This document shows, piece after piece, positions 48,901-60,703 of a stretch of 64,000 nt of DNA. How positions within the stretch are numbered: position 1 is the stretch's first letter; every line of letters starts with the position of its first letter. This stretch comes from Sanderia malayensis (Eukaryota; Cnidaria; Scyphozoa; Semaeostomeae; Pelagiidae). The translations under genes and the position numbers were made by a program. The stretch spans positions 2,170,001 through 2,234,000 of the forward strand of contig RQOL01000660.1 of NCBI GenBank assembly GCA_013076295.1. Reading direction: 5' to 3'. The notes below the pieces were generated by a model. That model saw nothing but the letters and a program-made list of their open reading frames with translations, ran no database searches and had not been told where the DNA came from.

Positions 48901-49846
48901 ATTTGCGTCACTGAACTCCTTCGTGGTTTGAATTAATTATTTTTTGTTTTGTTTCAGTGGAACCAGATGACATAAAAAGGGTCTCCACAACGTTGAATGT
49001 GTTGGCAACGGAGAAATTAAAAGCATTAAAGGTAATTTAATCAAGATTATCAGTTAGATGTCTTTTATTCATAATCTTGTCGGAACGATTATTCACAGGG
49101 GTTCAAGAGAGCACACGAATTATTGCATCAGTTTTGTTTGCGTTACAAGCTGTTGTAATGGTGTCCACAGCTGTTGATTTAAGCTCTGTGGCCTCTATCC
49201 CCTATTGTGTGATTTCAAACATTGGACAGTTAAGCATTTCTTTCTTTGCTAGTGTAACATCCCCAGTGAATCCTCGAATAAGCCCCCAGGGGCTTATTTG
49301 CAAAACCGAAATTTTAGCTTAATATTTTTTCAATATTAAGCAAAATAAAAGTTATGCAATGCAGCCAAACAATAAAGTTATTGGTTTAGACTTGCTGCTA
49401 TTTGCAATACATTCACTAAGCAACTTCAATGTCTGGAAACTTGGGCTCAAAATCCTTGCAAATGATTATCAGGATGGGGGCTTATTCGAGGGGAGGGCTT
49501 ATTCGGAGATAGGGGTTTAATCGAGGATTTACTGTAAATCGAACCTCCAATATGGACAGATGAACTCGATTCTTTGTTTAAATACCTCAAACTACTTAAT
49601 ATACTGAAGTATTGTATGATTCGCTTCAACGTTCGTCATTCCGAGGCGGCTCCCTCCACCTAACAAATTAATAGCTTTCTGTAATCCTTTAACTAGTTAA
49701 TCACGCGTGTGTATTTGTCGTGATTTCAGGGCGGCAAAGCGAAGAAAAAGACGGGCAAGAAAGCACTTGTTGGCGCCTCCGCAAAGGCCAAAGACGACTT
49801 CACAGCCTACGGAGATGCGTACGATGATTTCGATGACTTCATGTAA
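45918..49846 (+). CDS. EIF3J: Eukaryotic translation initiation factor 3 subunit J (10 exons)
   Basis: The loosely bound eIF3 subunit (HCR1 in yeast) acts at the 40S mRNA entry channel and in ribosome recycling. Exons 45918-45930, 46108-46193, 46441-46474, 46847-46956, 47404-47471, 47877-47920, 48009-48124, 48373-48430, 48958-49031 and 49730-49846 join in phase, giving 239 residues (human 258). Marks seen are KWEGEDEDNDNVK and the acidic DDWEDEDEE N-terminus, the lysine-rich KIPLAEKIKQREEA helix, MTPEEQAAEKLRRQK, LIAQETFG, FNEFSRLLTEKITKYE, FIETLVRDCC, and a C-terminus ending DDFDDFM, as in animal EIF3J. The first exon codes only MASW plus one base. The intron after 46474 needs a GC donor. 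Confidence 0.95.
48495..48803. mobile_element. TA-flanked MITE in EIF3J intron
   Basis: CACCCATTTTTTTTATAAG and CTTATAAAAAAAATGTGTG ends flanked by TA, with repeated AAGAAACTTT motifs within. It belongs to the same family as 13655 and 41568. Confidence 0.75.
49265..49535. mobile_element. MITE, CCTCGAATAAGCCCC/GGGGCTTATTCGAGG type
   Basis: GAATCCTCGAATAAGCCCCC, with its own internal complement GGGGCTTATTTG, is mirrored at the far end by GGGGGCTTATTCGAGG and TTTAATCGAGGATTTACTGT. It lies in the last intron of EIF3J. Relatives occur at 28663 and probably 11758 and 35405. Confidence 0.7.
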
Positions 49847-50723
49847 ACCGGCTCGACTCTGATTTTACATCTGCACGGTGACAACAACAACAACAATACA
49901 AACACTGACACTAGATTATCGATGAGATATTTATTTTACAGTGACGAAATCAATTTCAAAACAGCAATCTGGTAATTGTTTATAAATCGACAAATGATTC
50001 GAAAGCTGATGGTATATATTTGCTGATGTTTCTTTATTTAGCTTGAGATGTATGCGATGGATTGTTGCTGTTGATGGGTGCTGCTACAGAATCAGGCTAT
50101 GCTATCATATAATTTTAATACAACCACCCGGTGTACTAAACATCGCAAAGAATCATCAGTGTTTGATCACCTTGAGTAAAACCCTCCGAAATTTTTTCGG
50201 CATGAAATATCTTGTTAGGCCTTTTTTAGAGTCCTTGTCGTTAACAATCTCAAATGACTTCCTAATAACTCCCTTCTTCTGGCCAAATGGGGGCCTCTGC
50301 TGTACTGGGAAGGTTAAGGTTTTAACTACGTCAAGTTTGACTTTGATTCACGTCTTTTGATTCCTTGGGGAACGTAGCTCGCAATTTGCTTGGTTGGTTC
50401 TCTGTAGCTCGGCGTATGTGGTTTTTACTGTTTTCATCTCTACGTCAAGTCTCTTTTTGTCTATCTACTTTTCTTTCCTTAGGGACTCCAATCCAGAGCC
50501 TACTTTGTTATTTCTTTTTGTTTTATTCTCCTGAGACTACAGTGCCACAAGATCATTTGCTTTCGCTTAGAAATGCAATATAACCATGTTTTTTCAATTA
50601 TCCTTGACTTGAACTGGGTGGGGTTCAATTCAAGGCGACATTGATTTGAACTGGTCAGTCAAGCGTTCAAGCTGTTTTTGCCAAGCTAGGCCCAATTCAT
50701 CGTCCTTTTCTATCCGTTTCAAC

Positions 50724-53613
50724 ATGACTTCGAAAAAATCCGACGCTGAGACCGGGCCTAAGTTCTTCAACAAGCTCCGGACTCTCCCAGGTATCAGCAC
50801 GAAGTTAAACAGCTGGCTTCAAGTGTACCACAACCTCAAACATTCGACACCGCTTGGAAAACTCGCGTTCACGGCCTTCGAGCATCTTGTGAAAGCGATT
50901 TTTAACTTGGGACTTTTCATGGTGTTTTTCACACCGCAGTCTCTTTTGGCATCGAAACCAGGTTTGCCCAAACTGATTAACCTTGCAAAACTTATCTCCA
51001 GCTTTATAGCCTTACACTGTAACATGTACATTTACAACTTTTAAAATACGCATTGACAACCCTTTGATTAATTTTCAGAGTGCTGTACGTAATTATATTT
51101 TTCTCACGACCGCATGTTATGTTTCTCTGATTTTTCTTCTGCAGTTGCATTTGTTGATGACTTCATATGCCACCAACTGGATTTCATTGAGAAAAGACTT
51201 GCCAAAGTAAATATATTATCTTTTATCTACATTAAATTTATTAGTTGCTGTAAAATTGTCCCTGTCTTTTGCTGCTTGGGCCCCTCTGCTACAGTCAGTA
51301 GTGACAGACTCCTTCAAGTGCCAATCTGTCCTTATTGCATCATGGTCTCTCGCGTCCGGTGGAACTGCACTCCATCAGTACGATACCCATAGGGGCTTCA
51401 CTAATTAACCCCGTAGATGTATAGCTTATCTGGAATACTTTTTGCACTCTGCACGTTGAGGATAAAATATAGTCGGATTACCTGTGCTATGGCAATCTGC
51501 TTGATCAAGGAAGATGTTATGGAAATGTCTTTCCAGAAAAAACGTTTTGGGGCCTGTGGTTGAAGCTTGTATCTCACCTCTCTGCAATGGCGTAGATAGG
51601 TAATTTTATAGGGGGGGGGGGGGCGAGAAATTCAGATTTTCCGACAAAAATTTAATAAGCGTTTTTGTTTCTTCAAGACTATTAAAATAAGATAACGAAA
51701 TTAGCTATAACTGAACGCAAACAGAAGAAATATATTTTCGGACAAAACGGCTGTTTAGCTCTACAGGGGGTTTTTCGCCCCTGACCCCCCTCTATCTACG
51801 CCACTGCTTCTCTGATTGACTCAGCGATCTCAGCATTTCTAAATGAGTTCATAAGCTATAATGATGCGTTCTCTGTTTGATGCACTTTAGGATCCAGGTA
51901 TGACGTACATCGTTGAAAACAGCTTCAAAAGCAAACTACTGCAATTCTTCATTCTGCTCCTTCGCATAATGCTGATTTTGCCACGTCTACTGTTCGTAAT
52001 ACTCGCTGCATTGTATGATAGTCTGCGTGACGAAGTCCACGAGGATGTACTGGTAAGATCAATATATTTTACTTTGCAATACAATCGTTTATAAACTGGA
52101 GTCTAGAATTGTGGTTCGTGGCACAATTCACCCTCACCAAAGGGAATGCTTGCTTAATAGGCCTCGTAGCAAAGTATTTTTTGTGTAAAACTGTGTTCAT
52201 CTAATGCTTTAGTATAGTGCGTAATCTGAAATTGGATAAGTTTACTTTTTCTCTTGTCGAAAATTAAATTGTTGAATATTTTTCAGCTTTGCAAGCAGAT
52301 ATTTTTGAGCAGACGCCGAACCGTTCGTCGCTCAACGAAGAGAGTGAGGCCTCCACAGCGTCCAACAAGCTCGCCGTCTGCACAGCGGAAAAGGAAACAC
52401 GAAGATGGCTCAGACGAAGAGGTGGGTGGTAGTGTAAATCTTCAATTAGAATATCAGTTTTTTTATTTCAGTTTTTAGTTTATTGGATTTCATGTAGATA
52501 TGTTAATGATTTTATAATTAAGAAAAAACATTTTTAAAAAATTCGAATATCTGTTGAGGAGGATTTTTGATAAATTAACTATGGGTTAGTTTAATTTCCT
52601 TTTGAGGGATATGCGATCTTGCTTAAGTTTTAATTTCCTTTACTTTTACTTTTGAAAAACAATGAACAACTTGAGACCTTTGCTTGTATTGCGTGGTTCC
52701 GATCATTCGTTTGTTTGAGCCCATGAAGGCTATCTTTCAGGGTGGGACAGTGACCACACTTGCGTACGACAGCGCCTAACCACTAGGCTAACCCTTGTTG
52801 CTACCCCAAACACCACCCTTGAGGTATCGAGGATCATTTGTATCTTTATGCTACAAAAAGAGGCTAAGATAATAAATGACGATTCTATTTATGTAGGTTT
52901 ATGAATATTTTCACGTCAATGAGAGCTACCATTCAGAGAACGACCCGGATTACGTCATAGGAGAAGCAACATTGGATGATGTATCCAGTGTTGAAAATGG
53001 TTCAGATGAAGATGGTCATGATGAGGAGGAGGTTAGTGATGATGAATTGAAGGAAGAGTACGAGTTGATGGAAGAAGATAAATGCACCGAAGTACGCCTC
53101 TGCGATGAATGTAAGTGTATTGCGGAAGAAGACGAAGTTTTGACTCAAAGTGGTGAAGTTGCTGAATGCCAAGACGATGGCGATGCCTTGTTAAGCTCAG
53201 AAAATGGGTCAGAAAGGGGTGGGATTAAGCGAGGCGAGGAATGCAACAGGATGAAGGAAGAAGATGAACAGGTTGAAGGAGTCGAGGAATTAAGCAAGGG
53301 AAAGGAAGAAAATGACCAAATATCGAAAGATGAAGAAGATGTTGATGTTAGAGACGAGGGTTCCAGCAAGGGAAAGGAAGAAGATAGCCAAAGAGCGAAG
53401 GAAGAGGATGAACAGGTTGTTGAAGAAGATGAGGAATTAAGCAAGGGAAAGGAAGATGATCAAGAAGAAAGTAACGATGTCGTGGAATTGGATGTAAAGG
53501 AAGATGAGGGCAATCCAGCAGTTGAAGATGATGAGAAAAGAGAATCTACAGCTAGCAGTTCTCCAGTTGCTGATAAAAGGGAAGAAAGGAGTCCAAATTA
53601 TAAACAAGGATAA
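50724..53613 (+). CDS. Perilipin-like lipid-droplet protein with acidic tail (5 exons)
   Basis: Exons 50724-50961, 51145-51206, 51891-52052, 52287-52421 and 52897-53613 join in phase, giving 437 residues. The first half resembles the PAT region of perilipins: LPGISTKLNSWLQVYHNLK, then KPVAFVDDFICHQLDFIEKR, which follows the family pattern of an AVD-x-Cys-x2-LD-x-IE motif. Exon 3 adds a hydrophobic amphipathic stretch (LLQFFILLLRIMLILPRLLF) suited to droplet binding. A basic RRRTVRRSTKR segment and a long Glu/Asp/Lys-rich tail with SKGKEE repeats follow. The tail is not typical of vertebrate perilipins. Family assignment is by eye. An AATAAA overlaps the stop region. Confidence 0.6.
51584..51807. 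mobile_element. GGCGTAG palindromic MITE in intron
   Basis: GCAATGGCGTAGATAG is mirrored by CTATCTACGCCACTGC, with a G13 run and a CCCC run inside. It has the same architecture as 36525-36712. It lies in an intron of the perilipin-like gene. Confidence 0.7.
52715..52800 (-). repeat. tRNA-like segment
   Basis: On the minus strand GCCTAGTGGTTAGGCGCTGT resembles the D-arm/A-box region of tRNA, but the B-box side is weak and the acceptor ends do not pair. It may be a SINE head or a decayed tRNA. It is intronic in the perilipin-like gene. Confidence 0.35.
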
Positions 53614-54932
53614 ATAAACTGTTCTTATTTGCTTCGTATTATTTTAAGTTTACTTTGTTCTCTCTTTGCGACTCAATTCTCCAATGCTATTCGACTCCAT
53701 TGGAATTCAGCAAAAGAACATTCTAAAATGTTAAAAATATATCTAAGCGATTCAAACTGTGATTTTTTTCTTGCCAGATTGAGTAACCAAATTTCTGTTG
53801 ATGTTTAATTTGAAGTTTAGAATTTTGAAAGAGACAGGTTTGTGTGTTATTCATTTTCATTCTCCATTTCATTTAAGTCGATTTTTCTCAATTTAAGCTT
53901 CATCAACATTCAATATATAGTATATCAAGCTGATATACGTAATCATTGAATCGGTCAGTATAGCTACTAGCAAAAACTCTGATTAATATTAAACAAAAAT
54001 GCTATTGAAAACATTGCAATATGTTGAAAATTCATATTTTCCATATTTTTTTCAGGTCTAGAAATCTAATATCTGATGGAATTTCTTCACCAGTTTTTGA
54101 CAATGAAAACTGTTATCATGGATAGGTATGGTTCGTGTTGTTTTTGCATTGTTAAAATTAAAGTTAGTTGTTAACCCATGCCATGCAAGGTAGACCACCC
54201 ATGTGTTAACAATGCTGGGCTCGAACCTTAGCACTGATTGCCTAGTCTGATTTGTAAATTGAGATATCTCAAGTGCTTAGTGAACTCTTCCATTGAACTC
54301 ACCCACGAACCCCTTACCTAGCTAGATTTTATTCCAAACTGTACTATGCAGAGGTTTCAGGGATACGAGCTCGAGCCCTAATACATCATTATAGTTTATT
54401 TGCTGCTTGAGAGGCATAAAAACTCCCAGAATATCGATTTAATTTAGCTTATTTGAAGGTAAAAAGAAAAATCACTTTCATATGTTTGCATATTATGGTT
54501 TAGAAGGGATCGAACCCATGCGCTAATTGGTCAATGTTATTAATTAGAATTTGCATTCAAACTTTTAGTCAACTCTTCTAATTATCCCAACCAACAACCC
54601 TTTTAATTTCCATCATTTATACAAAGATCTTTTAATAGGCCCTGCTTTAACTGTATGAGTTCGAACCCTGTTCTCTTACATTTGTTTCATTTTACTACGA
54701 TGAATCGAGGTTAAAAAACATGTACAGTAAATTATCCTTGTCCTATTCCCAAAGGAAAGGCAACGTTTAATTTTAGACAATGTTTCTATTATGCCACCTT
54801 TGTTCTCAATACATTCATGCCATTCTTTTGTTTTCATACACGCTTATTTGCATTGCAATAGCTTCATCGATACGTTCTTCTTTATGATTGGCTTATTTAA
54901 ATTAAATTAGCATGTTATTTGCTTCCTTTTAG

Positions 54933-55581
54933 CATGACAACACCAAATATGGAGTAACGGCGTGGTATGATTGGTTCCCAGTTTTCTTGCCTGGAGCATG
55001 TTTGGGAGTGGTTTGGTTTTTGGTTCTACAAGGCATTCAGTTTTTCATGAACATTCGAGAAGAAGGACGCAGCTCTTGCGAAAAGATGCAAGCATTCTAT
55101 CCTGCTTTTATTGGCCTACATTATGGTAAGACTCCAATTCTTCACTTTATTGATAATTTCCTATGTCTATCGAATCCAAGGCTTGTGATTTTGACTGAAA
55201 CTTCCTTCGGCACCGGCACCAACGAATTCTGGGCTTCGCCATTTTGAAAACCATAAATTATTCACACCTTCGGTATTATCTTGCCGAAGGATTCTTGGAT
55301 ACTTCAGTTATTTATACATCCATTTCACGTTTTTAATATTTCTCAAAGAGCTTTCTTGTCCTTAAATTAAATATGGATAAAATAGCGAGGAAGTCGCGAA
55401 CCATTAGCATTTGGTTTGTCTCTGCTGATTATTAGGCTCGTTGTTTTATTGCATGATTTGTTAGGTATTTCAAAATTTTATCCTTCTAGCCAGTCATGCA
55501 AAGAGAAGAATTAAATCCGAGTTGAAAAGAATCACCCAGAACCTGCGGAAGAAAATGGCAACAAACGCAAGCTTCTATTAG
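54933..55581 (+). CDS. Unknown small membrane-protein gene, left palindrome copy (partial)
   Basis: Two exons, 54933-55125 and 55490-55581, join in phase. They encode about 94 residues: KYGVTAWYDWFPVFLPG, a hydrophobic segment ACLGVVWFLVLQGIQFF, then MNIREEGRSSCEKMQAF, and a basic C-terminus SHAKRRIKSELKRITQN with NASFY at the stop. This fits a single-pass membrane protein. An upstream candidate exon at 54056-54125 (TTTTTTTCAG before, GTATGG after) does not fit the phase: its only open frame from an ATG ends in phase 2, whereas exon 2 needs phase 0. The true 5' end is therefore unknown and may be non-functional. Confidence 0.5.
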
Positions 55582-57688
55582 TCTGGTAGTCTTAAAATTT
55601 TTATTTAAATTTTACTCCCTTTATAAGGCGATATATTAATATGTTTCATGACACACTTCAGCTTCACGAAAACTAACTTTCAATTGTTATTTGTTTGGTC
55701 TTAAAAGGGTGACAAGAAAACATGATGTTAAACTTCAAATCCTAGCTTTCTCGCACATTGTTAAAGCATTTTCATTTTGAATATTTGAAATGTAGCATCC
55801 AGGGAGACACTATTTTTGACTTTATAATTTTTCGCCAATATATTTTGATGATTTTGAATTCAAAATACTTTGATGGATGTCACCAGCGCTCGAACTCGAG
55901 GTATTTCGCTGCGAGACACTTGTTTTAACCGCTGCACCACCATTTGATGGCAAAGTTAGTTTACTGAAAACGAAGTGTGTCGTGGCATATAGTTGTTTTT
56001 ACATGTATCTTATTCTTATAAAGTAACACTCTAATTATTTGAATTTTCTATTTTAGAAGCCTACAAATTCATCTCTGGCAAATCAATTTGACTGACAACG
56101 CAACGAAGAAAGAAGATCCAATCAGGAGATTGGAACCAAAATGATAGTTTCGTTTGATGTGTTATTTATAAATCATTGTTCTTGTTGTCTCTTTATTTCG
56201 TGTCTTCTTCTCTAACTAATATAGAGTAAGTAACGCAAAACTAAAGTAATATATAGTAGGTAAAATAAGTTACAAATCAGGATGTAGCATAGCTATGATA
56301 AACATAGTAATTCTAAGTAAGAATAGTGTTATAAGTCTAGTTATAAGTAAGGTAAATTAGGTAATAGTAAGGGGTAGACATAAGGGGAGGGGAGAATAGG
56401 AGCTGGGGAAATAGGTTGGAGGCTAGGGATTAGGGGAAGTAGGAATAGGTAGGGGTGTTTCTAAATAGGTAGGGGAATAGGTAGATAGGTAGGGGTTTTG
56501 TCACGCCCCTACCCCATCTATTCCCCAAGTGGGCTTGCCGAATAGATGGGGTAAGGGAGGAGGTGGGAATAGGTTGGGATTGGGAAAGGGTTAGGTAGAT
56601 GGGTGGGCGAAGGTAGAAATAGTGGAGAAGAAAGGGAAAAAATATAGAAGTGTGTGTCCGCAGTTGGGACAAGCTGGAGAAGATGGGCTTTTCTACGCCC
56701 ATTTTCAGCCCCCTTTTTGCACACCCATTCCCTCTTCCCCCATCTACCTAACCCTTTCCCCATCCCACCTCCTCCCTTACCCCATCTATTCCGGAAGCCC
56801 ACTTGGGGAATAGATGAAGTAAGGGAGGGGGTGCGAAGAAACCCCTACCTATTCCCCTACCTATTTAGAAACACCCCTACCTATTCCTACTTCCCCTAAT
56901 CCCTAGCCTCCCACCTATTTCTATTCCCCCTCTTCCCCCAACTATTACCTAATTTACCTTACTTATAACTAGACTTAATACTATTACTTAGAATTACTAC
57001 ATTTATCATAGCTAACTATATATTACTTTAGTTTTGCGTTACTTACTCTATATTAGTTAGAGAAGAAGACACGAAATAAAGAGACAACAAGAACAATGAT
57101 TTATAAATAACACATCAAACGAAACTATCACTTTGGCTCCAATCTCCTGATTGGATCTTCTTTCTTCGTTGTGTTGTCAGTCAAATTGATTTGCCAGAGA
57201 TGAATTTGTAGGCTTCTAAAATAGAAAATTCAAATAATTAGAGTGTTACTTTACAAGAATCAGATACATGTAGAAACAGCTATATGCCACGACACACTTG
57301 GTTTCCAGGAAACGAACTTTGCCATCAAATGGTGGTGCAGCGGTTAAAATGAGTGTCTCGGCAACGAAATACCTCGAGTTCGAGCGCTGGTGACATCCAT
57401 CAAAGTATTTTGAATTCAAAACTATCAAAATATATTGGCGAACAATTATAAAGGCAAAATAGTGTCTCCCTGGATGCTACATTTTTAATATTCACTATGA
57501 AAATGCTTTAACAATGTGCGAGAAAGCTAGGATTTGAAGTTTAACATCATGTTTTCTTGTCACCCTTTTAAGACCAAACAAATAACAATTGAAAGTTAGT
57601 TTTCGTGAAGCTGAAGTGTGTCGTGAACAATATTAGTATATCGCCTTATAAACGGAGTAAAATTTAAAAGAAAACTTACGACAACAGA

Positions 57689-58325
57689 CTAATAAAAGCT
57701 TGCGTTTGTTGCCATTTTCAGGTTCTGGGTGATTCTTTTCAACTCGGATTTAATTCTTCTCTTTGCATGACTGGCTAGAAGGATAAAATTTTGAAATACC
57801 TAACAAATCATGCAATAAAACAACGAGCCTAAGCAGAGACAAACCAAATGCTAATGGTTCGCGACTTCCTCGCTATTTTATCCATATTTAATTTAAGGAC
57901 AAGAAAGCTCTTTGGGAAATATTAAAAACGTGAAATGGATGTATAAATAACTGAAGTATCCAAGAATCCTTCGGCAAGATAATACCGAAGGTGTGAATAA
58001 TTTATGGTTTTCAAAATGGCGAAGCCCAGAATTCGTTGGTGCCGGTGCCGAAGGAAGTTTCAGTCAAAATCACAAGCCTTGGATTCGATAGACATAGGAA
58101 ATTATCAATAAAGTGAAGAATTGGAGTCTTACCATAATGTAGGCCAATAAAAGCTGGATAGAATGCTTGCATCTTTTCGCAAGAGCTGCGTCCTTCTTCT
58201 CGAATGTTCATGAAAAACTGAATGCCTTGTAGAACCAAAAACCAAACCACTCCCAAACATGCTCCAGGCAAGAAAACTGGGAACCAATCATACCACGCCG
58301 TTACTCCATATTTGGTGTTGTCATG
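57689..58325 (-). CDS. Unknown small membrane-protein gene, right palindrome copy (partial)
   Basis: The mirror copy has exons 58325-58133 and 57774-57689. The first exon and the start of its intron translate identically to the left copy. The last exon is six bases shorter, an in-frame loss of two codons (QNLRKKM becomes QNLKM). The upstream candidate exon (59202-59134) is one base shorter than the left counterpart. The frame is retained in the coding blocks while the non-coding DNA has diverged. Confidence 0.5.
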
Positions 58326-59410
58326 CTAAAAGGAAGCAAATAACATGCTAATTTAATTTAAATAAGCCAATCATAAAGAAGAACGTATCGATGAAGCTAT
58401 TGCAATGCAAATAAGCGTGTATGAAAACAAAAGAATGGCATGAATGTATTGAGAACAAAGGTGGCATAATAGAAACATTGTCTAAAATTAAACGTTGTCT
58501 TTCCTTTGGGAGTAGGACAAGAATAATTTACTGTACATGTTTTTGAACCTCGATTCATCGTAGTAAAAATTAAACGAATGTAAGACAACAGGGTTCGAAC
58601 CCATACATTTAAAACAGGGCCTATTAAAAGATCTTTGTATAAATGGTGGAAACTAAAAGGGTTGGTGGGTGGGCTAATTAGAAGAGTTGACTAAGAGTTG
58701 GAATGCAAAACTCGAAGAAATAACCTGGGCCAATTAGTGCATGGGTTCGATCCCTTCAGAACCATAATATGCAAACATATGGAAGTGATATTTCTTTTTA
58801 ATTTCAAATAAGCTTTAAATCGATATTCTGGGAGATTTTATGCCCCTTAAGCAGCAAATAAATTATAATGATGTGTTAGGGTTCGAACTCGTATCCATGG
58901 AACCTCTGCATAGTACAGTTTGGTATAAAATCTATCTAGGTAAGGGGTTGGTGGTTGGGTTCAATGGAAGAGTTCACTAAGCACTTCAGATATCTCAATT
59001 TACACAAATCAGACTAGGCAATCAGTGCTGAGGTTCGAGCCCAGCTTTGTTAATACTTGAGTAGTCTACCTTGCATGGCGTGGGTTAACAACTAACTTTA
59101 ATTTTAACAATGCCAAAACAACACGAACCATACCTATCCATGATAAAAGTTTTCATTGTCAAAAACTGGAGAAACATTCCATCAGACATTAGATTTCTGG
59201 ACCTGAAAAAAATATGGAAAACGTGAATTTCCAATATATTGCAATGTTTTCAATGGTATTATTGTTTAATATTAATCAGAGGTTTTGCTAGTAACTATAC
59301 TGATAGATTCAGTGCGTATATCAGCTTGATATACTATATATTGAATGTTGACGAAGCTTAAATTGAAACACACAAACCTGTCTCTTTCAAAAGTCTAAAC
59401 TTCAAACTAT

Positions 59411-60703
59411 ACATTGCAGGATTTACTACGAGTTCCAGCCCAACTCCCTTGCAAAAGTTGCAATGCTTGATAGCTTGAACAATGTTAATTACCTGTTGTA
59501 ATTTCAAATAGAAGGTTCAACTCCTAGAAAAAAGTCAAATTAAATGAAAAACGGGAAATCAAGCGGTATGAGCTTAAATTCTGCCCTAATAATAACATGA
59601 TACCATATTAAAGTGAGATCAAACATACCAAATGCTCTGCTGTAAATCAGTCTTGAAATGCCATGTAATTGACATCGGGTAAGTGCCATAGCAAAAGCGT
59701 TTCATTTATTCAAGCAGCAATGATTGCACTCTGGAAGAAAGAAATATCTTAACACAGTTCACATTCTCCTTTGTAATTGTCTTGATATATGCTGTCATCT
59801 AAGCCCTGTCATATATATCTCCACTAAGTAAAAAAAGATCTAGAACACTTAGCTAAATAGCAAAGTATCATAATCACTAAAAGGTACTCACAAGGGGTCA
59901 TCCTGAGGTCATCTCCACATCCTGACAACCTGAAGTCAAAATTAGGGATGCGAACTCAGTACAGAAGTCATGTTGCTGCCCAAATTGTTGACTGAAGATG
60001 TTGAGCCTGCGTGAAGAAGTTTGAGCTACCAACGTTGGGATTGACATCTTCACAGAAGCAATTTCTTAACATCAGAAGACAAAGACAGGGAGCCAGTCTA
60101 GTGGGCAACACCTTTGCTTTGAAGCTCTCATACGTACAGCTATATGAAACGAAATCTTCCGCATCGACCAACGTCAACAAAGTTATTGAACAGTTTTCAA
60201 AACATCAGCACAAACTAATGCGTGTTATAAATCTCTGTAGTGGAATACTTTTCGCTAAACAGTGATTCGAAAGAGCAAGAGAAAACATCCCGGTGTGTTA
60301 ATGATCAATGAAATAAAATCTAGCCATTGTTTCCAACCAATTCTGCTAAGATATGCTGCTTTACAACAACAAAACATACGGTAACATTAAGTTAGGCAAC
60401 TAAACAACAAATTACACTTGGCATTGACAAAGTCGTCATTTGTTTTCAACGAATACAACAGTGGACTCTCACCACAAAGAATCTTGAATAGAAATTTCAG
60501 CAATTGATTACTTCGTCATATTACGAGTTTGTTAAACCAAGTGTAAATTATACTAAGGAGTTTCAAATTTGTTCGTTACACGGGAAGGGATTTGTTTACA
60601 TTGAGACTCTGCTGTGAATATTTCAGCTCTTGTCCGTCCATGAAGATAAGCATGATTGGATATAGCTGAGGCTAATTCATATAGTTATCAAGTTGCGAAT
60701 AGA
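59411..60703. other. Intergenic, no gene seen
   Basis: Between the palindrome and the p66 stop codon I see no splice-bounded coding exon, RNA gene or clear repeat. A short open frame at 60011-60265 has no recognisable motif. Confidence 0.5.

Larger units (their letters stand above)
53808..59410. repeat. 5.6-kb imperfect palindrome
   Basis: The DNA from about 53808 to 56600 is repeated in reverse complement from about 59410 back to 56650. Anchors are GAAGTTTAGA...GAGACAGGTTTGTGTG against CACACAAACCTGTCTC, the mirrored ATATAGTATATCAAGCTGAT, and the coding blocks. The arms differ by substitutions and indels, including a segment near 53850-53890 absent from the right arm. The centre (56340-56920) is low-complexity GTAGGGG/CCCCTAC. 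Several short stretches read like tRNA B boxes (GGGTTCGAAC, GGGATCGAACCC). It contains two convergent copies of one small gene. A duplicative inversion or fold-back element are both possible. Confidence 0.85.
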
